A stretch of 64,000 nucleotides of DNA from Zygnema cylindricum (Eukaryota; Streptophyta; Zygnematophyceae; Zygnematales; Zygnemataceae). The stretch lies in contig JBBHKE010001300.1 in assembly GCA_037447655.1 (NCBI GenBank), positions 61,349 through 125,348 of the forward strand, written 5' to 3'. The notes under the pieces are model-generated. The model saw nothing but the letters and a program-made list of their open reading frames with translations, searched no databases and was not told where the DNA came from. The translations under genes were made by a program, and so were the position numbers. Below, in pieces: positions 1-10,809 of this stretch (position 1 is the first letter of the stretch; each line of letters starts with the position of its first letter).

Positions 1-2525
1 GCATCAGAGTCTGTGTACCATCTTTGTTTTTTACTCTCTCATTTTTCCCCTCACTTCTCTCGTATGTATTTTATAAATGTGTCTTCTCTCATGTTGTTCC
101 TTTGTCCACCTTATTTTTCTTTGGGGTTTCCACAACGCAAGTTTATCCATTGAACTTTTTCATAATATACCACATTTTTCTCACTTTAAATTTTACAATG
201 TCGATATTTTGGCAATGTTTCTTTGACTTTTTCTCTCAAGACTTCGTTTTGCTTTCTTCCAATCCATCCAATTGCCACCCGCGTTTTGCATTCTCATTGT
301 GCATTAATTTCCATCTTCCAAATTTCTAGTATGTGCTATGTTGCTCATGATATTTTTCATACCTTGATTACCTATGCTCACTTTTAACTTTAATAAGACG
401 CCAAATAGAAATATTGATTTAATTTGGTGTTGTTTAGACTAGTTCTGACGAGCATATTAATGGTTTCACCAAAGGATTATAAAATTTAAATATTTTTTAC
501 CGCACCGTGTTTGGATTTTCCAGTATATCCACCACCTCCCAATCCACCACCAAGTCCACCTCCCTCACCTCCCTCTTTTCCACCACCTTCAAGCCTGCCT
601 CCCTCTCCTCTGCCTAGTCCTCCTCCACCACCTAGTCCTCCCCTGTTACCTCCTGCCTAGTCCTCCTCCACCACCTAGTCCTCCCCTGTTACCTCCTCCT
701 AGACCTCCTCCTCGCCCCCCTCTGTCTTTGCCCCCACGTCCACCTCTTTTCCCTCCTCCCCTGAATCCTCCAACATAACCTCCTCCACGACCTTCTCCTC
801 GAAGTCCACCTACTTCTCCTCCGCCATCCCCACCTCCATCTCCTCCTCCCCATCTACCTCCCTCTCCTCCTCGATCGCCTCCTCCTCCCCCTCCATCACC
901 ATCCCCTCCACCATCACCCTCTCTTCCCCCACCTCCTCCAAGTCCTCCACCATCTCCTCCTCCACCTCCACCTTCTCCTCCTCCTTGTAGTCCTCCGCCC
1001 TCTCCCCCTCTCCCCCCTATCTTGTTTTCCGTCTTGGGTTTCTCTCCACCTTCTATCATCACTATTGGAGGACTCATCACCATAATTGTTCGTGGATTTT
1101 ATTCCACCACAATTTATATGTGTCTTGCGAATGGGGTACAAATAAGACAAGCTACTTTTATTTCTTTCAACTCTCTTATATGCAATTTTACGAGCGGAAC
1201 TACTAGAAATTCCGTTACGATTAAAATTTCGGCGCTTTTTCTGGGAATTTTTGCCTCTAACCGTTTAAAATACTATGGACCTTGTGCGAGAGCTCTTTCC
1301 TGTTCCCGAAAAAGAGTTTGTAGCGCAGGAGTTTGTATCTGTTCCGCAACTTTTTACTCGGACAATTGTAGTGTCTAATTGATTCCTCCAGTTATTTCCA
1401 CATTAGGGATTCCTGGAAGGGACACCACTATTACTGTGTCATCTGGTACATATTACACTATTTTCCCAAAAATAGAAAGTGGGACAACTCCTATTCAATG
1501 GAGACTTAGTTATGCCCCATTAGGAATAACAATTGATGAATTGACAGGTGTCATTTGCTGGAGGGTTGTAGCCAGTACAAGACAAACTGTACCAGTTGTA
1601 CTTGTCGTAGTAAATGCCATTGGATCTGATGTTTACACGTGGCAAGTTGTGGTTCCAATTGCGTACACGGCTACAGTAAGGATTCAAGGCACAAAACGTC
1701 TTTTTCCCTATGCTCAACGGATATCGTATTTCGGTACAGCTTCTCTAGTCTTACCTCTTTGTTCGGTGCTATTAGATCGCCAGTAAATATTTTTATAACT
1801 TCATCGAACAACGAACTGCAAAATGTGATCTCAACGATCACTACGGATACAAACGGAAAATTTCAAGGGATTTTCGACCCTATCACAACAATGGCAGGAA
1901 CATTTAATATCTTTTCCGGACACCCGAGTGATTTGAGCTACCTTGCACAGAATAGTGTTCCGGAAGACACCTTTAATTTTCTAGGCTTGTTTGCCAAACT
2001 CGCCTTTCCAACTGTCCAGTACGAAGGATCCGGGCTTCTTTTGAAGATTCTAACTAATTTCACCTCAGTTATAACAAGTTTTGCCACTATCACAAACACT
2101 GGAGGTTTAGATGTGACAGGTGTCACAGTTACTGTGAGAATGGCCCAATGGTCTGGAATTCTAGCCACAACCTCTATTGAAAAATCCGCATTGGGAGCAA
2201 GTGAATCAACAAATATTAATTTCACATTAATTCCGGGTTAAACTTAACTATCTTGGGTCCCCAAGCGACAACTCTATATTTGAGTTCTAACGAGGGTATA
2301 AACGCCTCTCTCTCTTTTTCAGTGAAAGTCAAAGCCCCTTCTCTCCAAGTGTTTGCGAGTCCTTTGTATCTATCCGGCTCTGGTTTAGCTGGTTCAGAAT
2401 TAACTTTTGACGTCTCTATTTCCAATGTCGCTTTACTCGGGTATTCACCAACTATTCCACTTTCTATCACTCCCACAAGTTCCATTTTCACTTTTGCCAC
2501 ACCTTCACTTCTCGCACATATTCCA
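1..2525 (+). pseudogene. Broken duplicate of exon 3 (and preceding intron) of the large minus-strand matrix-glycoprotein gene
   Basis: This plus-strand segment is colinear with minus-strand positions about 34530 to 32190. The similarity includes intron sequence (a match near 240-300, and again at 460-523), so it is a DNA-level duplication and not a retrocopy. The exon starts at 524 after a kept acceptor ending in CAG at 521-523. The encoded order is the Pro-rich tract (524-1020), a TIG-like fold plus EGF-like module (1022-1375), putative-Ig and following modules. The reading frame is broken by a 43-bp tandem duplication (613-698), a TAA at 1376-1378 where the other copy has CAA, a frameshift near 1790 and a TAA at 2239-2241. 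Similarity stops near 2525, at the joint with copia element D. The left end runs out of the window. Confidence 0.85.
613..698 (+). repeat. 43-bp tandem duplication in the pseudogene Pro-rich tract
   Basis: Two adjacent 43-base copies (613-655 and 656-698) begin CCTAGTCCTCCTCC. Because 43 is not a multiple of three, the duplication shifts the Pro-rich frame and exposes a TAG. Confidence 0.85.
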
Positions 2526-3760
2526 CTGCAACTTTACTCAGTTTGCTAACAACCTGCCTTCCTCCTTTGAGGATTACATCAAAGCCTTTGCTCTTTACCA
2601 AAGAAGTAGAAAATAGATTCTTTTTGAATTGTGGTACATATAACACATTGTGGAAAGTTCTTTCTATAGACTTTCCCCCCTCAACTACCATTAACGATAC
2701 ATCACCCTATGCTGAAGTCTGCACACTCATGCCGCAGGCATAGTAGATGTTTGTGGGAGTTATCGTTGTGAGGTTGGAAAAATTGGACTTGTTCCAACAC
2801 ATGTGTGCCAAAGCTCCGATATCCATGATCCGTCTTGTATCATTTTGACCTTCTATAGCTGCCGCCATTGCGAATAATTCTGCTTCTTCACATTCAGCAT
2901 AAGGCAATGGATCATCCTCTTCAGTTGTAGAACCTAAGAAGAGAGTAGTTTTGCGAGAAGACTTCCCAGAAAAGCCCTTATGATATGGGCTCTGCTGCCA
3001 GCCTACACGATATAATCCCATTTTCATTTGCCTTTTTCGGCTTTGAACAGTACCTGTATCCATGTCTCTTTTCAAAAAAGTAAAAGCCAGTAGTAGACTG
3101 TCTATTTGGCATATTGTTATACTGAATGATATTCTCATTCCTAAACTGAATTTTGTCCTGATTAAGTAAAGTTTTTCTGTCAAAATCTGTGTTTAAAGCT
3201 TCTACCTTTCTCTCTCCTTGAAGTATTTTAGTAGTTGCTTCCTCTTCTAAGATCAGATTGTATACTAACTGAAATGTCGAGTTAGACTTATCATGAGTGT
3301 TCAGCTAGATAGACACTCCTTTCATATTACTATGGAGTCCTCTAACAAGTAAAGAAGCCTGCTTGAACTCATGAAATGAGCCACCAGCTGACGAATGTGC
3401 ATCAATAAGAGCACGAAAGTTATCATAATATTCCACCATACTCCCCCTGAACTATTTATAGTCCCAGATTTGTCTAGCCACCAAAAGTTTTTCCTAGACA
3501 TTAGATTTATCAAAAGTAGGTTTTAGTGATTCCTGGATTTCTTTTGCTTTTTTCATTTTGAGCGGAGACGTAACCAAATTCTGTGAGATGCACAGGATCA
3601 GATTGTTTTGCGCCAAAGAGTTTTTTTCGCCCAGCTCGGATCTATTTCATCTAAAGTACCATCCAAGACCCTGAATAAATCAGCAGTTTCAAATGTGGAT
3701 TCAACCATTGCTGCCCAGTATGCATACTTTTGGCCATTGAATATGGGAATTTTTGATGAA
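2522..3760 (-). pseudogene. Degenerate copia gag-protease fragment (element D)
   Basis: The gag N-terminus near 3760 reads like PIFNGQKYAYWAA, matching the PTFNGSGFIYWEAMM start of the array elements. Further in, the 3183-2707 frame carries the protease region, where RRIMDIGALAHMC replaces the usual WIIDSGASMHMC, so the catalytic Asp-Ser-Gly is damaged. The 2691-2488 frame continues with NVLYVPQFKKNLFSTS, typical of the region between protease and integrase. Frames change several times, so this copy is non-functional. Confidence 0.75.
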
Positions 3761-3772
3761 AGGCCCATAACC
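3761..3772 (-). other. Primer-binding site of element D, initiator tRNA-Met anticodon-arm type
   Basis: The minus strand reads GGTTATGGGCCT, sharing 11 bases with the site found right after the LTRs of the other copia elements here. Confidence 0.5.
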
Positions 3773-4252
3773 TATTTCTGTACAACCACACAGTAGCAAT
3801 AGTAGTGGAAGTAGACATCTAAAATAGTAGTAGTGGAAGTAGACATCTAAAACAAAAGCTATCAAGCACCCTACTCAACAACCAACTTCAAGATGCAAGA
3901 GAATGTAACTCACTTATCTATGCAGACTCAAATTCTACAAAACAATAGTAAACACAGTGTAAAATCACTCCTCAAAGATTAAACTCAATTGATCCAATCA
4001 ACCATAAGATATTCACACTGTAGATTCACAAAAATTGCCTTAGTTGATTAATATCCCAAGACTTTGATAATCACAATTTGTCTAAGTCCTAAACTATATA
4101 CTCTCAGTGAGTGTTTACTGGTTACACTAATTTAAGTGACTATACTACAGTACTGTCCTATGAAATGACAAAGTAATAAAAATGTACTTACTGTTCTAAG
4201 AGTATTTCCAAAACCTAACTTTGCCATTTCTCTAAATCTGAATTGTGCAACA
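3773..4252 (-). repeat. Probable 5' LTR of element D
   Basis: The span lies between the primer-binding site and a minus-strand TGTTGCACAATT start, giving TG-type ends at about 480 bp. There is no second LTR to confirm it. A 24-base segment (AGTAGTGGAAGTAGACATCT...) is tandemly doubled near 3795-3850. Confidence 0.4.
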
Positions 4253-5344
4253 CTATTTTAAATTAGCTAAACTACAAATCCTTGTTTCCAGATATTTACA
4301 AATAGAAAACCGTACATTAAATGTTCCTGGGGCTTAGTCAGCAGTGGTCCATAGCATCCGGCTGACTGTTGTCATGTAGTACAAAGCACCTGATACCGTT
4401 CAAATGTGCTTTGTCATTTGTGGTCCCTTGTGAATTGCGTTCGTCAATTCGATGTCAATCAACGGCCCTTTTTTGCGGACTGACCATATTTTTTGAGATA
4501 TGCGGTTTGTGTTCCTTTCGTCCGATTTCGTTAATCTGCTCATTAATCTACCGATACGTGTAACTGGACATCGGCGCTACTCCGTGAAACCTCCAACACC
4601 TTTTTCTTGCCGACGCGTGTCCAACTGGCCGTACAGTACACTCTTTTAGTCTTTTATTATTGTAACACTATTTGAGGTAAATATTACAAGTTTTTATTTT
4701 CCAAAAAATTCTAAGTCGTTATTTCTTCCTCATAGCTCTATCCGCTAAGTAAAGATTTACAATTTCAATAGTACGTGCGTGCGAGGTCATCGTTCAACAC
4801 ATATTTTGTACTCTTTGCAGGCGGGTTGTTGGATACTACCTCATTTTTTTAGGGTTACAATTTTTACAAGTGACGAATGAGTGATACTAGAAATAGTGTG
4901 ACGAATGGGCACTAGCATTAATAGCGTGACAAAAGTGTGTTACGAGATTTCGTTTGTATTTTGTGTTGGATTTTTGGATGCGTATATCGTGTGCAAATTA
5001 TTTTTATTTCCATTAGTTACCATCTTGACATGTATACTTATTATCTATCATGTTGCGGCTCATATTTTTCTGTAATTCATGAAGTAACTCTCGAGGTACA
5101 TTACCAATTACAAAAACTTTCAAAGCGAATGCTTCCAAAATATTATTCAACAATCATTGTTAACTTCTAAACTATTATACAATATTTGCAAGATTTTTGT
5201 GATGTTGTTTTCTTGAAAAAAACAAAATAAGAGGTACGGGGTAGTAGGGAGAGGTCCAAATTTTTGTAAACAACCTCACACTTTGTCTAATGGAATTTCA
5301 CCTTTAATCAAACATATATTTGTTTTACATTGTTTTTGTTCTCC
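4253..5344. other. AT-rich stretch without recognisable genes
   Basis: No coding similarity, RNA gene or repeat terminus was recognised here. Short open frames near 4369-4563 and 4937-5170 are not supported by any motif. Confidence 0.5.
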
Positions 5345-5479
5345 GTTGAACTATTGTGCAGGTTATCTATAATTTGAGGTGAGAAAGATTAACACACTAA
5401 TCATGAAACTTCCAAATGAGTACGAGAACATCATTAACAGTATGCAAGAAATGGGTTACTCCTCATGGATTTGGAGCAC
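5345..5479 (+). pseudogene. Short copia gag relic
   Basis: One frame reads INTLIMKLPNEYENIINSM followed by SSWIWST. It aligns with the element B gag segment INTLLMKLPDEYENIICRM followed by SSWTWSFT. An in-frame TAA lies upstream, and the relic is cut on its right by a TACACCG-type MITE at 5480. No LTR is attached. Confidence 0.7.
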
Positions 5480-5680
5480 TACACCGTCAATTGCTATAAG
5501 AGTATATAACGCCAATTCGGTGCCCTTTTTTCAAAAAAAAAACTTGAAATACAATTAATAACGCTATTTAAGTACGTGGACCATAATTTGCCACGTCTCA
5601 GGTACTAAATTAGAATCAATAACGTTAATTGTTTTTTGACGCTATTAAATCCTTGACTCTAATAGCGATTGGCGGTGTAC
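5480..5680. mobile_element. MITE-like element, TACACCG family (copy M0)
   Basis: The left end reads TACACCGTCAATTGCTATAA and the right end AATAGCGATTGGCGGTGTA, which are inverted repeats of each other. The right half also matches copy M4 at 20901-21103 (shared ACGTGGACCATAAT). It is about 200 bp long with no coding capacity and sits in a gag relic. Confidence 0.7.
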
Positions 5681-7877
5681 CATACTGAAGCACCGGAGGC
5701 ACGAGTATACGTACTTTTTAATAAGCGTTACTTATTCTTATTTCCACTGCTTGTAAGAAGTGCAATGTCCCATTTGTCCGTACTACAAATTCTTATTATT
5801 TCGTATAGATGTACAAAATAAGCCTCAAGTAATGGCATTTGACAAAGGAAATTGAGTGCGTCGCCACGAAAAAGCGCTCTCAGATTTGATTCCCAAACAT
5901 AAAGACTTGGGAGAATAGCGAAAACTTGTTCTCATATGTTGAAGCATCGAATATGTGAACAAAGACTATTGCTACTTATTCCAAATTAGTGTTAGGCCTA
6001 CAAATTAGCGTTAATATTTCTCGGTGTTAGGCCATTGAACCTAAATTAGAGTTTATAACACAACTTGTTTATCTACACTAATTATTCTCTAACTGTAATA
6101 GCAATTCAAGGTGTACGTTCAACCCTTTATTTGAAACTTTCTGTTGATTATTTCCGTATATGTAATCCGTACAAAAAGTATACTCATTTTACGAAAAGTT
6201 CAAAATCTTGAAAATAAAACAAAATTTCGTAAAAATGTCAAAATTCGTACGAATGAGGGTAACGTTCAATCAGGCGAAAAGTGGGGAAGTTTACAGAAAT
6301 CCACGACTATGTATACCAAATCCTATCGCTTATTTTGTTTTTATAGAAAAACAACATTACAAAGAATCTTGCCAATATTTTCCGAAGGTTTGGGAGGTAA
6401 TACTGACCTGTTTATGTTCATTTGCGAGGCATTCACTTCATTTTTCTCTGTAACTGTCAACCCACCTCGGGGAGGTGGGTTGGCAGATACAGAAAAAAAA
6501 AAATTTCGTGACACGCTGGGCGATTAAGCTGCGTGTCATGATGTAAAACCAACGAAAATTGACGAAATTTGTACATGACACGCGCTTTCAAAAATACAAC
6601 CGAAAATAAAAATGTAATTTTGTAACATTCTTTCGTCACGCTATTTTCAATAACTTTTGTTCGTAACATTATTTCTCTCAAAAGACTTTCGTTATTTTTG
6701 AAAACATAAACCCTAAAAAATGATTTGGCGTACAGACTGGCGTCTCCAAAAACTATAAAAGTTCTATCCTATGATGATTTCGTATGCACGTACATGGTAG
6801 GCAAAAGAAGATTTGAAGTTATGTTTGTCAGTGCTAAAAATCTGAAAGATATTAAATATCAGATCGTAGCTTGCGTGGCACCAGTCAATTTAGAACAAGT
6901 GGTTTACACACTCTACGTGATGGAACATCGATTCAATCAACTCGGTCTGTTGGTTGTACGATTACAAAACGTCTGATGGAACTTCACAATAAGACATCTA
7001 TTACTGACAAAAAAACGGGAATCCACCACTGGAAACCTTGAATGGTCCACCTTTTTCTGACAACGCCTGTGTTTATCCAGTACAACACTGTATCTTTTAA
7101 TGACTCGTGTCTAAAATGTACCATCGTAATTTGTCATCCTATACGGTACGATTCTCATTCAAAGTGAAAATGATCGGGGAATCGAACACGTAATGCTCCA
7201 TGCTTATAAACAACGACGATGTACTGATATAGTACACCGTGCATCGCATTATTAGTGATAACCTTAATAACGATACACAATGTAGAGATTACAATGATAG
7301 TTTTTCAATTCGATGGATTTCGACTTTTCCGGAAAAAAACATAATATTGCTGTTTAATATATTTCGCAAATTCGTACTTTATACTTTACAAGCGTAAAAT
7401 GTACGAAAAGACCCTACAAAATCCTTCACAAAAGAAAAGGTCAAGAAGACATACGGTATCGAGTCTGAAAATCTAAGACAGAATGTACCTAAGATCCATA
7501 ATATCCGCATAAATAACCCTAAATGTATCGAAATGCTAATAAATGTATGGAAGAAGCCGTCTTTAATTAAATGGAAATGTACGATAGCCTACTTAAAAAA
7601 TATAAAATAAATAACCGTAAAAGGTACCAAAAAATACGGACAATGTACTACATGTACGAAAATATATAAAATAGTTGTAATTAAAAATACAAAATGTACA
7701 AAAATGTACCCTAAAAACCCTAAAATCCCCTAAAGGCTCAAACCCTTAAATAACCCTAAAATATATTGTCATATACAGACGTTGTACGTTAGTGTACGGT
7801 AACTCTACAAACACGAAGAAAGGTATGAATTTTATAAATTTCAAAATTGATTGATGCGCACTGTACGTCGTAATCGT
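5681..7877. other. AT-rich intergenic stretch with one hairpin and one single MITE end
   Basis: No gene was recognised. It contains a strong hairpin (6458-6482) and one unpaired TACACCG-type terminus near 7236. Dispersed CCCTAAA-like words at 7700-7760 are irregular and do not form a telomeric array. Confidence 0.5.
6458..6482. other. Perfect 11-bp stem, 3-base loop hairpin
   Basis: CAACCCACCTC and GAGGTGGGTTG are exact reverse complements separated by GGG, and pairing can extend outward past one mismatch. It is GC-rich in an AT-rich setting. An A-run follows on the plus strand. No CTAG-type Helitron end or other context gives it a function. Confidence 0.7.
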
Positions 7878-8440
7878 TACATCGCCAATCGCTATTAGCG
7901 TACATGTTTCTTTAGCATATAGGAATAATTACAGTGATTTACGCTAATTAGGAATTTGAAAATTAAAAAAAAAACATACATTCTAATTGTTTACTAATGC
8001 TAATTTCGGTCTTTGAAAAAATCAAATATGTCGGTCGCAAAGATGCTTACACTAATATAGGTACTTCTACAAAATCTGACAAATCGTACACAAATCGTAC
8101 ATTCACACAGTCGAAACGTGGTTGTTGGACGAATATGTGCGAAAGTGATATTTGACAACCGATTGCATCCCCTTTTTAGAGCGCATAATCTCATGCGTCT
8201 GCAATTACTTAAAATCATTAATTATAATTTTCCACTTAAAATGGTACAATTTTGTACGGTCTAACACTTACAGTACACCACACTATTAAAATGACATCGT
8301 ACTTTCGTTTTTACGCTAATTGGACAAAAACCCTAAATGGCGTCAAGGAAAAAACAAAATAATTTATATTATTTAAGAATTTGAAAAAAAAAAGCGGGAC
8401 CGAATTAGCGTTCAATACGCTAATAGCGATTGGCGGTGTA
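7878..8440. mobile_element. MITE-like element, TACACCG family (copy M1, long form)
   Basis: The ends are TACATCGCCAATCGCTATTA at left and TAATAGCGATTGGCGGTGTA at right. Its left subterminal region (GTTTCTTTAGC, TTACGCTAATTAGGAATTTG) reappears inverted at the right side of M2. It is about 560 bp long; the frame at 8000-8218 (-) has no recognised motif. Confidence 0.75.
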
Positions 8441-8551
8441 GTTACTCCGTACGGTTTATGCGCATATGACATCTATGGTATTGTGCCATTGTTGTTAGAT
8501 TCAATAGCACTCTTTCGGCGATTATTTATACCCGAAAATCATAAAATATAG

Positions 8552-8769
8552 TACATCGCCAATCGCTATTAGCGTAGTGTACGCTAATTCCGTCCCGCTT
8601 TTTTTTATTATTCTCAAATAGAATTATCCATACTATTTAAAAAAAACCCTAATTTCTAATTAGAGTAGACAATTTCTTTCAAAATTTTCAAATTCTTAAT
8701 TAGCATAAACCACTGTAATGATTCGTATACGCTAAAGAAACTTATGCGCTAATAGCGATTGGCGGTGTA
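8552..8769. mobile_element. MITE-like element, TACACCG family (copy M2, short form, inverted relative to M1)
   Basis: It is about 218 bp long and starts TACATCGCCAATCGCTATTA and ends TAATAGCGATTGGCGGTGTA. It matches M6 (62095-62309) in the opposite orientation, for example ATTCTCAAATAGAATTATCC here and its complement there. Confidence 0.8.
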
Positions 8770-9060
8770 CTATAAAGGAACGTACCTACGAAACCATCAT
8801 TTTTTTCTTTTTTTGCTTACCCGGCCTTACACGAATTTGCTATTTTTTTTTTCTTCCATCGCCCAGCCGAATGCGGCCGGCCCCCAAAATTTTGCACCCG
8901 AATCCGTTCCGGATCCGATGCGGCCGGTTGGGTACGGATCGGCTACGCATGGGGGTACTCGATTGCGACCTCTGATCGGCAGTTTCATCCCCTACTGACA
9001 ATATCATAAACATCGCCACGTCAGTATATTCTGTTGTAATCGTTTTCATCGTATACGTTT
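8770..9060. repeat. GC-rich dispersed repeat, copy R1
   Basis: It shares CCGAATCCGTTCCGGATCCG, a GGGTACGGATCGG-type segment and CGATTGCGACCTCTG with copies at 62310-62610 and 62860-63170. The repeated GGGTAC/CGGGTA words are reminiscent of plant hAT-like element ends, but no transposase is visible and the class is unproven. Confidence 0.6.
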
Positions 9061-9640
9061 ACTACAGCGTGGATCATATTTAGCCTGTAGAAATTATTAG
9101 TGTGTAGAATAATTTAGTGTCATGCACACTAATTTTGACTTAGAAACATTTCGAAAAAAAAGTTATACACTAATTTTTCAACAAACGCCAATATGCGTAC
9201 AACTGATTTGTAGAGAGGATATTCACAGTAATATAGGTAAAAGTGCAAATTCTGACGATTCGTACACTGTCACATACTTCCACTCTAATTAATTCCTAAC
9301 TCTAATTTCTGTTTTTTAAGTGTAGGCAATACGCGATAAACAAAAGTACATTAACAGGGCAATTTTTCGTGTGGTAGCAAATATTTTATTAAAATATCTG
9401 TACTTGTATAATCAAAAAGTACATTTTTATAAGCACCAACACTTTCCGTACTCCACAGTATCAAAAAAATACATAAATTAACATGGTGTACACTAATTGT
9501 TGTTCTCATAATTAGCGTACAGGAAAAAATAGATTCATTTACCCTATTTTAGGTCAAACCCTCAAAATTTAGGGGCGCCGAATTAATGTTCAACATGCTA
9601 AATACGATCGACGGTGTAAGAGTACATCGCGAATCGTAAT
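9061..9640. other. AT-rich stretch ending in two MITE termini
   Basis: No gene was recognised. A right-type terminus (CGATCGACGGTGTA) ends near 9618. A left-type terminus (TACATCGCGAATCGTAAT) occupies 9623-9640 and is interrupted by copia element A; its other half continues at 19241. Confidence 0.6.
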
Positions 9641-10269
9641 TGTTGAAGGTCATGGGCATTCTCACTTGGCTGTGATCCACTCCCACTAGGAGTCACGCTG
9701 GCACCAGTGGGAAAAAAGCCATTATTCGACATCTTAGCAGAAGCAAACCCAAAGAGAAATGCCTAGTAGACTAGATCTATAGTGTAAGATATGTAACTCC
9801 AAATGAAAGAGGTTTTTTAACCTTACAAACATGTACTACAAGCAAATCAAAGACAATAGAGCACAAAACACCTAAAACTGCACTTAGTACTCTCATTTCT
9901 TTAAATCTTGTGTAGAATGTACATTCTTTGTCAAACTCATCATTCCCAATTGAAACAAATACTCTAAAGATCCTCAAAATATCTAAAACGTATGTACAAG
10001 GTTCACCAGACAGTATACTGACAAAAATATTAAGTGTTTGGTCCAGAATTGTCCACTAACAATATCTATACCCTAAAAATTCTGGTGATTCTTATCACTT
10101 CCACATTCATTGGAGGCCCTACCAACTAATTTACTTAAAGATGACTATTCGTGTAGATACTTCAAAAAATCTACACTAAATTTGGTCAATATTGAACAAT
10201 TGGTATTCCAAAATTATTCTTAGTCCTAGATTCGAATTTCTAAGACTTACTAAAGCTTACTTATCAATA
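9641..10269 (-). repeat. 3' LTR of element A
   Basis: It matches 18614-19240 with scattered differences. On the minus strand it begins TATTGATAAG, where TG has become TA, after a purine-rich AAGATTAAGGGGA tract, and ends CCTTCAACA. Confidence 0.9.
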
Positions 10270-10291
10270 ATCCCCTTAATCTTTAGAAGAC

Positions 10292-10803
10292 TTACTCACT
10301 TAAGCCACATGCTTTTTTGCAGTACTCCAATTTAGGAGAGGGAAGGGCTTTTGTCAACATGTCCGCAACCATTTTCTCATCAGGCCAATAACAAATTTTT
10401 ACCATTTTTGCAAATACTTTCTCTCGTACCAAATGTATCCAAATGTCTATATGTTAACTTTTGAAAAGGTGACTTGGGTTGGTAGCTACAGAAATGGCTG
10501 CTTCATTGTCGCACCACATTATTTGTGTCGCGTGTTGTGTAAAACCCAATTTTTGAAGAAATGCGTTAATCCATAGTAGCTTTTTCAAAGCTGCACTCAT
10601 AGCCATGTATTCAGCTTCCATAGTAGATTGAGCCGTGACTTTTTGAAGTTTACTACTCCAACTACAAGTTCCACATCTAATCTGAATGACATACCCAGTT
10701 GAAGACTTTTTACTAGGCACATCACTATAGCTAGCATCAATCCAAGTATTAATGCCAACCTTGTCCCCTCCCAAAGTAAGCCAAAGATTTCTAGTCCCAA
10801 CAT
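10292..10803 (-). pseudogene. Element A RNase H domain (degenerate)
   Basis: The frame shows TWIDASYSDVPSKKSSTGYV, then SSKLQKVTAQSTMEAEYMA and WCDNEAAISVATNPSHLFKS, the conserved copia RNase H blocks with the Asp, Glu and Asp positions visible. A stop follows FKS near 10454. The expected tail (MVADMLTKALPSPKLEYC) is recognisable in the same region after frame changes and ends at a TAA near 10292. Confidence 0.85.
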
Positions 10804-10809
10804 GATACC

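Larger units (their letters stand above)
2522..4252 (-). mobile_element. Ty1/copia fragment, element D (5' LTR, gag, protease; rest missing)
   Basis: Read on the minus strand it has a probable LTR, an initiator-tRNA-type primer site, gag, a protease region and the start of the GAG-pre-integrase region. It then stops at the joint with the duplicated gene segment near 2522. No integrase, reverse transcriptase or 3' LTR remains, so no target duplication can be tested. Its gag start encodes V-M-G-L, like the other copia elements here, which places it in the same broad lineage. Confidence 0.75.

Noticed and set aside
24-329. Open frame starting with a signal-like hydrophobic stretch
   Set aside because: It lies in the intron part of the duplicated segment, which matches intron sequence at 34.3-34.5 kb.
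646-1083. Minus-strand Gly-rich open frame
   Set aside because: It is the antisense of the Pro-rich tract of the pseudogene; the sense strand explains it.
7700-7760. CCCTAAA-like words suggesting an interstitial telomere
   Set aside because: Spacing and sequence are irregular; there is no tandem run.
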